64,000 nt of DNA, taken from assembly GCA_012845835.1 (NCBI GenBank), contig JABAKD010000007.1:11583511-11647510 (forward strand), given 5' to 3'. Both the position numbers and the translations under genes were made by a program. The notes under the pieces are model-generated. The model was not told the origin of the DNA, made no database searches, and saw only the letters and a program-made list of their open reading frames with translations. This DNA is from Undaria pinnatifida. Lineage: Eukaryota > Sar > Phaeophyceae > Laminariales > Alariaceae. Shown here in pieces: positions 21,216-31,694 of the stretch. Each line of letters opens with the position of its first letter. The stretch's first letter is position 1.

Positions 21216-22251
21216 AAGTTGTCGTTGTTTTTAAGCGTGTCCTACTATTCACCGGCAAGAACGTACCCGAATGCAAGTCCTGACTCAAGCAAAACCAAGG
21301 CCATATAGAACCTACACCAGATCGTGGGTCGGACATTGCGTTTAAAAAAAGAATAGAACGAGGGTTTGGTCTTCTCAACCATGCACTAGAAGCGTTAGTA
21401 GCGAGCTCTAGGACGCGTAGAGTTAAGGGCGCAGTTTGACGAGTCGGAACCCCCTGATATGTATATCTTGCACATTATTTCTGACCCCCGCTTTCCACGA
21501 AATAGACGGTGCGAGACGATGCTGCACCTTTCATTTTTTTCTCAACGTAATCCAGTATTAAAACGTTTGACGTTGGCTTTTCTTTGGCGACGAAAGGCAG
21601 CCATCACGCTGAAACTGGTGGTTTTGACAAATTCGACGTAATGCAGATGAGCAATACCACAGGTAGCAAGCATGCATACAACAAATAGAACCGTTGCGTT
21701 TTACCTTGATACTGTCCGCAGGTAAGATACAGCAGCTTAGATCTGTAGGTACTCGTAGGGTCATAGCTGTGAGCTTTTCTACTGACAGTGCTCGTACGTT
21801 TCAGCGTAAATAAAATTGGTGTATTTTTTTCATCTGGCGTGGTACTGTGTCACACGTGCAGTGTGCTTACACACCTCGGAGAGTATTCGGTGTACGAATT
21901 TCGGAAGGGTACATGCCCAGACTGTGCGTCCTCGGCCCGCCCATACCCGTATCTAATGGGTTTGCTTCCTGTTGCATAAAAACGGGAAACCAACTCGGCA
22001 CCAACACGCGCCAACACTTTTCTACCAAAGCGAACGAGGGCATGACTGTCCAGTTCACGAGTATACAGTCGCCCTGTTCTGCATGGGTCCAGAACCTGCT
22101 ACAGACATTGCCTCTGCCCCAGAGCAATACCTGATTTTGTCGCTCTCAAAATTGTCCGCACCCCAATAAGCACTTAAACGCCCGTGACATGAATCTACAA
22201 TCACCTTGCTTTACCCCACAAAAAAACCACGTGCTGGTAGCATACCAGGAC
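21216..22251. other. Unassigned sequence
   Basis: No gene, RNA or repeat is supported; open frames are short and overlap on both strands. Confidence 0.35.
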
Positions 22252-22514
22252 GCCTTCCACCATCGAGGCAGCAGGTCTTGTTTGAAGTACCGTTTCTGAA
22301 TGGTGGGGCTCCTTAGACTAAAATCATCTGAAAAGTTTGCCCAGTTTTGTTGGCATTTTTGTTTTATAGTAGACTATACCTAGGCGATAGCATATTGTTA
22401 TCCGGGTAGACTATAGTTTTGTTTTGCTCCGTATCAGCTTTTGGGAGGGACGCGTCTGAAGCTCCTAAAGTGGGCGGCCTCACTAAAAAGCGGTGCACGT
22501 CTGACGTGGCACGC
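22252..22514. mobile_element. MITE copy 3
   Basis: Aligns along its length with the copies at 6678 and 8885 (shared TGGTGGGGCTCCTTAGAC, then GCTCCTAAAG and GCGGTGCACGTCTGACG). The right end, reversed, reads GCGTGCCACGTCAGACG; the left end is a mutated inverse of it. No target duplication remains visible. Confidence 0.65.
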
Positions 22515-23184
22515 GTCCCAGCTTTTAGACCAAAACCGTTTTTACAGCGGCTTTTTTGACCACAAACGGGGACACTACTACGTATAGCGTTTTTCCTGCG
22601 GTGTGTTTTTCAAAACATTTATCCCGGTATATGCCGTTGGGCGAGCACGCTTAATCGTCCGCACAAACTCCACTGATGCGGTTTTTTCGTGTACAATCGA
22701 CCTTGAGGGTACGCAAGGATCCAACGATGACGAGCCTTTCTTTTTCAAAACAAGCGCGATAAGACGGGACTATTCTTGGTACGTGTGTCTTTCGCCGGTG
22801 GCAAGGCTCACGATGCGCACTGTTGCCGTCGCGACATTTGTGCTGTCCGTGCCGTCTTTGTCGTTCTCAATCACCACAACGTGGTTATGCCATCTTATTG
22901 GAATTCTTGCCCACCGAACTCAACTCGACGTTTTGTATTCATACGGTCGGAATCGTGTCCGTCGGACAATCGTAAGATCAGCACTGTCACCGCACTCCCG
23001 ACAACCCGCTTGTAGTTCACCAACGGAAAAAACGATCATTTTCCCCCGAAGATGGTTATCTTTGGACAATATTCTATTATACGTCAGGCTTAAATTTCCC
23101 CTTTCTCACACCCCATGAGAAGGCTATCTGCTAGCAACCACCAACGTTATAAATATCAATATTTTCACCTTCATACTTTCCAGC
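22515..23184. other. Unassigned sequence
   Basis: A plus-strand frame of 171 codons (22603-23118) is open but begins at an ATG inside AT-rich DNA, has no motif and no splice context. I consider it a chance frame. Confidence 0.3.
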
Positions 23185-23365
23185 TTTCGGATAAGCCGTG
23201 GTTAAAGGTGTCGTCCCGTCTTCCTTCCAGCTCTTGCCTTCGATTTCATTCGCGCAGTGGGTTCAACAATCCCACTGCTCGTCTAGTTTTCTTCGAGTGT
23301 TGCTAACCCACGAACTCTTTCACTTTCGACAAGTCAGTTTTGAACAAGAAAAAGTCCCTACGAAA
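23185..23365 (+). repeat. Dispersed repeat R3, plus copy
   Basis: Aligns with the reverse complement of 52615-52790: shared GGTGTCGTCCC, GGGTTCA(A/G)CAATCCCACT, TTTTC(T/A)TCGAGTGTTG and AAAAAGTCCC(T/A)ACG. Only two copies are clear in the window. It has no coding signal and may be part of a longer mobile element. Confidence 0.65.
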
Positions 23366-24324
23366 CTAGACGACTACATCAAACGCCATGTATCTCGTCT
23401 GGCCTCTTTCGATCCCGACTTCGGCTGTCTTAGATGTCGCCCATATCGCGTTCTTTCGCGACGAAAAAAGCAGGACAACACGAACAAGCTGAAAACTTCA
23501 CCGGGAGATGAGCAGTGGCCTCGGGAGTATTAAATCCATATTGGATTCTAAAAGAAGGCTAACACAAGCTGTGTGCTGTTTGTAATTTACGCAGTACAAA
23601 ATTCCCCAGGACATCCTCTTGCATTATAGTAGATATTGGCATAGTCTATATATATAAAAGCGATTGGCCTTGCACGAGTACAGCTGCTGTGAGAATGAAT
23701 GTGAATTTTGTTCACAGCCGGTTGTACTTGATACTTGGAGGAACGCTTTGAAAAGTAGTAAGTTCCTCATCAACGCTCAATAAGTCCAGCTATATAGTCT
23801 AGTTGTGGCCCATTTTTTGGCGTAACGTCTTGACTAATTAAGCTACCCAACGCTACACGTCTTCGTTTATATTTTCTATATTATTTAGAAAACTTCTACG
23901 CCACGCTCGTTTCGTTATTATTGGGGGTATGCTTCAGTCTGTGACTCAGCGTGTGTGGCGTGCACAGTTGTGCTTCGGTGGGAATCCTCTAATAATGTCC
24001 AGCTTCTTAAGGCTAAATGCACAGATATTTTGAGTGTTTGACGACAAAAACGGAACAGTGGCCGACCCCTATTCCCTTCTACTGTGTTAGCATATGAGGT
24101 TGAAGCTTGCCTCATTCATCGACCCTATTGCATTGACACAGGTTCACCGAGTCATGCATTTATTAGCGTTTCCGATCGTTACAAAATCAAGCGGAGATGG
24201 AGAATTAAAGTTGATTTGCCGTCCCCCTTCACCCCTGTACGAACACCACTGTACTCTGTGCGAATGATGTGAAATATTGCAAAAAATGGGAATCACTCAC
24301 TCGCAGAACTGAATGATGAGGTCG
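23366..24324. other. Unassigned sequence
   Basis: Nothing recognisable apart from AT-rich patches around 23640-23660 and 23860-23885. Confidence 0.35.
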
Positions 24325-25393
24325 CTACCAATATTTACCGCGTCTTGACGCTTCGTGAAAGAAAGTGTCAAAATTTGGGAGGTCAGTTGGAACGTCCTTT
24401 ACCTCCAATGCGTTGTTTTCAAAATTTTTGGCCATGTGGGGAAGTAATACGTCCGTGTGGTCCTCGTAGGTAGCGTAATCTTGATGATCCAAAGGATGGG
24501 TAACGCTCCACAGGTATTGGCTGCAAATAACCTTTCCCTCGTTTGCTCCCTGCTTTTAGGTTTCCGTGAGAGTCTGGTCGAGAATCGTCGCGGAGTGGGT
24601 GGGATCCACGGGCTCGCCTTCGAAAAACCTAGGGTGCTCCACAATGTTCTTGTTCTTAAGTAGATGTATCTCGACACATTAGAATTTGCTTTGACCGCTT
24701 TTGGTTGTCAATCTACCGGGGGCGCTCTGCGCTTGTCAATGGACCAACGAGTATTCTACAAGGCGGCTCTTTCCATCGTCCGGCGGTCCTCTTTGACCAA
24801 CCGCCATAGTCATAGTAATGCTTTTGTTGTATCAAATATGATATCCATTGTCAAGCTTGTGGTTTCGCCGAAATGTGCTCTGTTGACAAAAAAATTCCTG
24901 TACGCCATCTTGTTTTTTACCAAATTGTGACTTCAACTCTCTGCACGGGTGTCCAATCAGCAGTTGCATTCGTCGGTCATGTACCTGCAGTCCCATCCGG
25001 TTTCGCTATCGTCCTGGTTTTTGCCATGTATCAAGACATTTGCCTGCCAAACCGGTTTGACGTATTCCCGTACATATATATGAACTTTACTCTGGTGCAG
25101 TCGAAAGCCTCGTCAAATCGCATCCCAGCTGAGGTATAACCGATGGTACACATATTTCCGTCTACGGAGCTGTCAATAATATCAACCTCGCATGTTGTGA
25201 GCCGCCCTGCTAGCATCACAAGATCTATACTGACCAATCTATCTGTTTCGACGGGTCTGTGTTCTCCGTGGTACGGAAAAAAAAAATCATCACGCCATAT
25301 TCTTGCATAATTCCCGTAACATACGTAGAACGACGACTGGCTGACCCGGCGTTGAAAAGGAAACCACGGTGTTATCGGTTTCGAGAACATCAT
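24325..25393 (-). pseudogene. Decayed gene of unknown family
   Basis: Three consecutive minus-strand blocks read like real protein but are broken. First, ATG 25393 to 25031, containing EVDIIDSSVDGNMCTIGYTS. Second, from ATG 24908, MAYRNFFVNRAHFGETTSLT then three stops in one frame. Third, 24660-24325, containing NIVEHPRFFEGEPVDPTHSA, an in-frame TAA at 24558-24556, then VICSQYLWSVTHPLDHQDYA and a terminal TAG at 24327-24325. One TAA in an otherwise 110-codon frame suggests a nonsense mutation rather than chance. Introns could explain some breaks, but not all. I recognise no domain; a DNA-transposon protein or an old host gene are both possible. Confidence 0.4.
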
Positions 25394-25479
25394 GGCTCGA
25401 CATCACGTTTATGTTCGCTTCCGTATAGCGGACTCCTCTCAGTGCGGACATACCTCTCATTGGCAGCAATTAACATTTA

Positions 25480-25886
25480 TACATGGATCAGCGCCAATAC
25501 ACCAACGTCATTCCATACACCAAATGCGATAGTCGTTTTCTTTCTACAACAGTTAATCGTGCTGACCACAGTTTAGGACATCTGGGATTCGGGGGGTACC
25601 AGAGCCTAAGATTCTGCTGTGTCAATTATAATTTTGTGGACGGCGACCTCGCCGCTTACATTTTGCAGCATTTCGGGGAAGACGGAACCGGTCTTCACAT
25701 CTTCCTGTGCCTGTGAGTTTGAATTAAGAGTCGTCCGCTCACTGCTTCGCTGCCTCAGCTGCCTGCTCCATTGGCAATAAACGGACGTTGGCCAACCCAC
25801 CTTTCCGTCGACAATGACAACGTCTAAATTCTCCGCAATGGCTGCAATACTCTGAATCTTTCTCGGCCGTGTCGTGTGCAGCATTA
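25480..25886 (-). CDS. Coding-like stretch, possibly three small exons
   Basis: The frame 25884-25606 (92 codons, KIQSIAAIAENLDVVIVDGK near its start) can be read straight, or spliced in phase 0 with no shift: GGAAAG|GTGGGT donor, ACTCACAG acceptor, AAT|GTAAGC donor, TTGACACAG acceptor, then QNLRLWYPPNPRCPKLWSAR and onward to a TGA near 25486. All junctions agree in phase, but the unspliced frame is also open, so the signal is ambiguous. An overlapping frame shows a Cys pattern (EYCSHCGEFRRCHC). It could be the 5' part of the decayed gene at 24325-25393. No family is recognised. Confidence 0.3.
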
Positions 25887-26391
25887 AATGCTGCGTGTTA
25901 TCACGTTCCCGTTGGGATGAGATAAAGGGACGGTCATGTCATCAGAGCTCAGTTAAATCACGGCCTTCACGGTATCAACCGCATTATCTGTCGTTTGGTT
26001 TTTCGCCGTCGTCTACTCTTCCAACATGGTTACCGCTTAGTTGTTTATGTGCACCTTCCACTCTACGTAATAAAATGTAAACAAGACATTGCTACCATTC
26101 ATGGTTGCCAACAAGTAGTCGCCGTTGTCGTTTCCCCATCCCGGTGCTACTGGTTTCGATGGTTGATATTCGGCTATGTTCTTTCCGACCAATACTCTTG
26201 TTTTCACGGCAGGAACTGCAAGTTTTCCAACGTCCTGTCCTGTTCAGCGCCCGCTCGCCACCTGCTTCGTCCCGCCCTTCCTTGTTCAGCACAACAGTGA
26301 CGTGATTTTACAATGCACATTCCCATGGTGCATAAAGCCGGCATGCCTTGAACGTTGCCGGTGCTGCCATCACGCTGTACATCTAGGTCAG
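25887..26391. other. Unassigned sequence
   Basis: A 17-bp perfect palindrome GCAGCATTTAATGCTGC straddles 25879-25895. No gene is supported. Confidence 0.35.
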
Positions 26392-26513
26392 TTTTTTTTT
26401 TGTCCTGTAGCAGTGTACTTTTTTCCATTTTTTGTTTCTTATGAGAGGTCTCAATATTCCAACTTGAGGAACTTCCAACAAAACAAAAGTGGTGCACCTC
26501 TAACGTAATACGC
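26392..26513. mobile_element. MITE copy 4, right half only
   Basis: From TCCTGTAGCAGTGTAC to GTGGTGCACCTCTAACG this matches the right half of the copy at 6678-6924 (TCCGGTAGCAGTTGTA ... GTGGTGCACCTCTATCG). The left half is missing. Confidence 0.6.
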
Positions 26514-27424
26514 GGCGCGACTTAACACCAAGCAACCCACCTCTGTCGGACTATGTGCTGTTTTTGCTCGGACGGTCGGTAAGCTTAACAAAATCTGCCC
26601 GAGGCTGCCATCGTACCTAAATGGCCGGCGTAGTGTAACGCCTGCATGATACTGGATGCCTCCGGCATTCGATGGAGATTAGCAATCAACTAGGGAATGT
26701 TTTCAACATGTTGTGGGCGCTGAAGCATTACATCATGCAGCAGCTGGCGCTGAAAAGAGGAGGGATAGAGAAATAACATAGTGGTCCGATCTTGACAGAT
26801 TGACGTAAACGTTGTCTATGCCAACTATGTCGTATCCTAGCGCACCGTGTTTCGTTACATTACCTTATCCTGAAATCCGTTCGTGTCGTTCTCTTACTAC
26901 TTACATCTTAAGTGCTGCTGCGCTTCCCTGCCCATCTTACGGGCATCCCCCAATTGATCTCATCTACGCCTGATGCCGTATACATACGCTCGTCAGGATC
27001 ATTCCTCCAGCCCTTCGTGTGTATTTCTCTTGCACGATTCTCCCCACGAAGGAAATGTTCAACAACTACTGCCGATGTTCTGCCATGGTTGATTCTTTTT
27101 AATACGTTCCTTCATTGCTGTTGTTTCTCCATGTGCCTAATTAGGCCACTTCGTTGAAACCCTCACTGTCCATATCGAATAAATGCCATGGGTTGGGCGC
27201 GATACAGAGGCGTTAGGCGTGGAAGGTGAAAACGCGACTAAATGCATATATATGTTCAAGGCACATTTTGGCATAACTGTACACATAACGCGCTGTTCAC
27301 AACGCGCGGGTTATATTCAAATGATGTGTATCTTCCGTTTCGTCGTTCGTAGCGATGTTCTCGGTGCCAGGTGCTTCACGTCTCTAAATCTGGCGTGGGT
27401 AAGGGCACTGGCACTATCTGTATT
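26514..27424. other. Unassigned sequence
   Basis: No gene or repeat is supported. Confidence 0.35.
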
Positions 27425-28200
27425 TTTGGTGGAAGTTCATGAAGGCATCCATGGAGCTTTTATCGATTACATTCTAGCTTTCATGGAAGCGGTACAAGCT
27501 TTTGTGGAGGCGTGGAAGCTTCCATGAAAGCAATGGAAGTTTCCATGGAATCTTCCATGAAAGCTTCCATGAAAGTTTCCATGGAAGCTTCCACGGACGC
27601 TTTCATGGAATCATTCACGGAGTTTTGTTTCACGGAAGTTTTCACGGAAGCTTTCGTGGAATAATATTGCTCCCGCGGAGGCTTCCACGAAAGCTTCCGT
27701 CGAACTAAATTGGGAATAATACAGAATATATCGTAGTTTACTTCCACGGAAGTTTTCAAAAACAAATTCCATGGAACCTTCTGCGAAAGCTTTCGTGAAA
27801 GCAAATTACTTCCACGAAAGCTTCCGTGAAACCTTCCGTCAAAGGGATACACTCCCACGAAAGAATTCGTGAAATCTTCCATGGAAGCTACTCCCGCTTC
27901 TTCCACGGAAAAAAAAAATGGACGTTCCGTCGACCCGTCCATGACAGCTACTCCCACGGAGCTGTGGACAGAAGCAGCGTCCCAAAAAGCTTCCGGGGAA
28001 GGGATGGAAGCTTCCACCGAAACAATAGTGGATACACTTGCCGGAAATCTTCCACGTAAGCTACTGGCACGTCCATGTGTAAAACGCTACAGGTATTTTA
28101 CCGCTTTCCTCCCGCACTCACAGGGGGGGCACGGAAGCTTCGACGGGTCAAACGTAAACAATACAAACTCCCATGGAATCCGTGGAATATCCCGCGGAAT
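27425..28200. repeat. Palindromic 12-bp-period array A
   Basis: The sequence is built from degenerate 12-bp units such as TTCCATGGAAGC, TTCCACGAAAGC and CTTTCGTGGAAG in both orientations, giving dozens of nested palindromes (for example GAAGCTTCCATGAAAGTTTC). Because 12 is a multiple of three, all frames can stay open: plus frames give FHGS-type and minus frames SMEA-type four-residue repeats. The density falls off after 27720, with AT-rich spacers. A second array with the same motif is at 49955-50975. Whether it is DNA-level structure or an ancestral repeat protein is unclear. Confidence 0.9.
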
Positions 28201-29961
28201 ATTGCATGGACTTCCACCACCAAATTTTACAGGCAGGCGGGAGGTCCGGCAAAACGTATACCAGGTACATATGTGTTGCAAAAAAAGGTTATTTAACCAC
28301 GTAAACGCTGAGCAGTGAGAACTTGGGCAAGTTGGAGGGTCCGACGTATTGTCATGTTCACGTCTGCGTACGTGACCAGGTCTGGAATCATATTCGCAAT
28401 GTTTTGCGTAAGCTGAGATAATGAAGGAATCGAGGTGGACGCCGCCAAACTGGACGTTTCACATTATTCACGCAGCTATCCCGTGGCCGTTTACTGGCGG
28501 TAGTAGACCTACGCCATGATGGACATGTCGTTCCTTTTTGGTGAGTTTAGGAGGTGGCTGTCGATAGGTTTGTTGTTTGTGGTGGCGAAGCACAGAAAAA
28601 GGCCGAGTCCCGGCCCTCTCGGTCTTTGGTCCTCTGAGCGTTGCTCTGTACTATGTAATTTTTCAAATTCCACGGAGGCTATTTACGTGGGAGAACGTCA
28701 AATTAAGTTAATAATAATCATCCACCTCGAGAAAAGCAAGTTAACGAACAACTCCTTCTTCACCAACGTAAACCGGTAAGGAGGCGGAGGCACAACGTCA
28801 CCCCTTCGCATCGCGCACGAGTCCGTACGCCCCCCCCCCCCCCCCGACACCACAATACACCAATACAAAAACTAACGCTGGTGCAGGCGAGGCCAGAAGA
28901 CATCAACATCGTACTACGTCATCCAGTTCCCAACCAATAGGCAGCAGATTGAACGAACTTAGTAGAGGTTACAGGTCGGACGCGCCAATGCCATGACGCT
29001 AACCCTGGGGTCCACGACTTACTTCATAACCGGAACCAATGATGCCGCACCGCTGCAGCCTAAGCAACACTCAGATCCGGCAGCGAGGAAGGGAAATGAG
29101 GCAAACAGCACAAACCCTTCCCAACTTTTACCACTTTCGATTTTTTTCAGCAGTCAGCGATTAAGGCAATGCATTACAATACCATACGCCAGCAAAGAGT
29201 ACAGAGTGTAGAGGCATGAACGCCTTTAGGTCAACAGCAGCTTCCACCAGCCTTGTCAGTCCACAACTACGTATGGACACATACCCTGTATTACTGTATG
29301 CCCGGAAACGTTTTTAATCGTCGTGGGCGACTTCGCTACAAGGGAATAACCACCCGCCCCCCCCGCCCCAACCTACCCCCACCGCGTGTCGGCGGTACCA
29401 GGGTGTCTGCGAATGAACAATACAATCGCAGCACCCCCTGGCATTGTCCACTTTTTGACAACGGGCAGCAAGAAGAGGCCCGTATATATTCCAGGGAAAG
29501 CAACACGCGCATGAGTATTGGTTCAAGACGCATTCCTCCTCCTCCCTTCCCCCCTCCTCCCCCCTCCCCAACCCACGTCCACTAGGACACCTGGATGACG
29601 CCGAAAATACATGAACATACCAGCCGGTCATTTTCCACACCCTGCAAAGCAGCAACAACATGAGAGCATCCAATCCAGGGAACGCCGCGCGCTCATGACC
29701 ACGACTTCCTCGCGCCCCCCCCCCTAATCCCTGCCCTTCGTAAAACCTGACTCGCCCCCCCCCCCCCTCTCTCCAACCCCCCTCTCAAGACTGCTGAAGG
29801 GTTTATCTCCCACTAACAGCACCACGGGTTCTCCACAACCCGCACACATGTTACAGCACAACAACACACGCCCAAACCCATACATCCAGCACTGTCCGTC
29901 GGTTAACCAGACAAGGGCAGCACGAGACCGGTTTTTTCGTTAGTCTCCATCCTAGTTATAT
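28201..29961. other. Unassigned sequence with C-tracts and possible micro-exons
   Basis: Long C-runs occur near 28830-28846, 29717-29726 and 29755-29767. A minus-strand 51-nt segment near 29645-29592 (encoding GVENDRLVCSCIFGVIQ) sits exactly between a strong acceptor (TGCTGCTTTGCAG) and CAG|GTGTCC and may be a micro-exon. A plus-strand segment after CGATTTTTTTCAG at about 29151 is also exon-like. Neither can be linked to a full gene. Confidence 0.35.
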
Positions 29962-30060
29962 CCCATGCATTACTCTCGCACTCTCTCCCAGTAGTAGTTC
30001 AGGTCTGGGGTCATGTAGCTGGCGCTCATCCACCCTCTCCAATACGGTACGTGTCTTCGT
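29962..30060 (+). repeat. Dispersed repeat P, copy 1
   Basis: The segment with CTCTCGCACTCTCTCCCAGT and GGTCTGGGGTCATGTAGC aligns with 57160-57260 (CTCTCGCACTCCCTCCCAGT ... GATCCGGGGTAACGTAGC) in the same orientation. Nature unknown; both copies lie 150-250 bp from a tRNA-like SINE. Confidence 0.6.
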
Positions 30061-30196
30061 CTGTTTCGCGAGAATAATTCAGCATTTTCTTCCCTCGTCG
30101 ACTCGCGTCGAATTGCACTTACCCGCGCTTCTATCAATAGGCGTTCTCATAGTAGGTTGATCATTTTGTTTTTCGATTTTCACAAAATCAAAATGT

Positions 30197-30275
30197 CACC
30201 ATCGTGGGAATCGGACTCAAGGACCAACGCTAGTAGTATTCAAGGGTAACCACTAGACCACCAGGACGACCGGCT
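30197..30275 (-). mobile_element. tRNA-derived SINE, minus copy
   Basis: On the minus strand there is an A box TGGTCTAGTGG (30260-30250) and a B box GAGTCCGATTCC (30218-30207), spaced as in a tRNA gene. It shares TTGAATACTACTAGCGTTGG with the copy at 57385-57460. The acceptor stem does not close, so it is not a working tRNA gene; a tRNA-related SINE head fits best. Confidence 0.6.
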
Positions 30276-30329
30276 GCAGGCAATTCAAACAAATACAGCG
30301 TGCGGTAGCCGTGGAGGCCTCAACATCAA

Positions 30330-30960
30330 CTATCAACCTCTTTCGCAGTTCGGCGACCAGACGCTGCGGTATTTCTTGGCCGTGACTCCACAGGGTCAGA
30401 CCACTTGCAATAGTGTTGGTCATGGCATGCGTCCAAGTCTTTCAAAATTGAAACCACCTGAACAGCGGCAGCACAACGGGCAAGGCGTGGACGACCCAAG
30501 CATAGTTCGTGAGAAAGCATCCGTCACGCTTTCAACCAGCGTCGACGTGGTCAGCGCACGGGCCAGTCGGAGTAGCCCGTGCCCCCCCCCCGCACCCTTG
30601 ATACGAACAAACACCCACTCCCACGCCGAGCCGGGGCGAGGCATAGGGAACCTTTTGAGCGCCATTGTCACTGCCACGCACACGGCTACGTGGTGCGTCT
30701 GGCGGTTCAAACGTCGCCTGCCAGAATAGAGTTTGGAGCGGCTTATGGGTTAAAACCATTAGTCGGACATACGTACGTCTACCTGGTTACCTTTCACCAG
30801 GTCATTGACAACGAACTTACCACAACCTGGTTACCCTTCACCATAAAAATTCACAGGTAAGTTGCCCCTATCTCTCGAAGGTGACCTTACCTCGCAGCTG
30901 ACGCGTACCAACTAAGCCTACCAATTACAAAGGCGAACATGTTGCTCTTGTCTGCAATAC
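30330..30960 (-). other. Coding-like minus-strand block
   Basis: Several exon-like pieces occur. About 60 nt near 30955-30897 lie between TATTGCAG and GAG|GTAAGG and encode NMFAFVIGRLSWYASAA. Downstream of TTCTGGCAG, about 30742, a frame encodes ATFEPPDAPRSRVRGSDNGA. A third frame at 30520-30326 contains LKDLDACHDQHYCKWSDPVE. Their phases do not join into one model, and a C-run at 30586-30594 may hide an indel. A host gene with unresolved exons, or a pseudogene, is likely. Confidence 0.3.
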
Positions 30961-31102
30961 TGAGAGGCATGGAGGTAAACCTCGAAGTCATACGTGGTCG
31001 CCGTGGGCATCGAGCACCCGGGGACGATCGGCGAAACTCTTTGTTTTCGCTTTCCTTGTAGGCCTCTGATCGTTTCCGTCCAGTTCCCCACCTCACGCGA
31101 AC

Positions 31103-31329
31103 CTAACGCGCGAAATAATCCGCCTGCCAAGCCCTAAGCTCTCGTACGGCTTTTACGCTTGCCATGGGCTGCAGGCAACGCCGGAATTCATGCAAGGGTG
31201 CACCGTCGTAGTCGTCCACGTCATAATCGGGGGCGTCGGTATCCTCCACGCCGAGAAGAGCTTCATACACGAGGACCATGGCACATGAACGTCCGTTACG
31301 GAGGGAGAAGGGCGCGTCGTCCCTTCCCC
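31103..31329 (-). CDS. Terminal exon of a host gene, product unknown
   Basis: After the acceptor GTGTAG at 31330-31335 an uninterrupted frame of 74 codons runs to TAG at 31105-31103. It encodes RDDAPFSLRNGRSCAMVLVY, then an acidic Asp/Tyr-rich loop (DYDVDDYDGAPLHEF) and a helical end (VKAVRELRAWQADYFAR). An internal ATG at 31279 gives a 58-residue ORF. Composition and codon pattern are clearly protein-like, but upstream exons were not found, so start and function are unknown. The in-frame stop could also be a mutation within a longer exon. Confidence 0.4.
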
Positions 31330-31694
31330 CTACACTGCTATTTGCACCCTAGCACTGTTCGGCTGCCCTGCCAACCTAACACTACACTGCTGCTGTTGAG
31401 GGGTTGGAGGTCTCCTTCACTGGACCACACTCCACAGAACTTTTCCTTCCTTCCTGCTGCAACACTGCTGTAGGCGGCTGTTAGGTTCCGCTCGTGCAGC
31501 CAACAATCCACCTCCGTGCCTTTGTGCGTTTGCTACAGTTCGTCCGCTCCACACACGCGCTTCCGACACATCATGCGTTCCGCTGCTGCCTCTGCTGCCG
31601 CAACGCTCAAGTACAGCAGTATACTTAGCGCTCTAGACAGTGTCCTCTCACTTCTTTGTCACACGGCGCACACCTAATTCTCCTGCATCTGCTG
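31330..31694. other. Unassigned sequence
   Basis: Presumably intron or upstream region of the 31.1-31.3 kb exon; GCTGC-rich but without a clear exon. Confidence 0.35.

Noticed and set aside
22603..23118. 171-codon plus frame
   Set aside because: No motif, no splice or promoter context, and its composition is like the surrounding noncoding DNA.
27425..28200. CRISPR-like array
   Set aside because: There are no constant repeats with unique spacers; units are short, diverged, inverted and without regular spacing.
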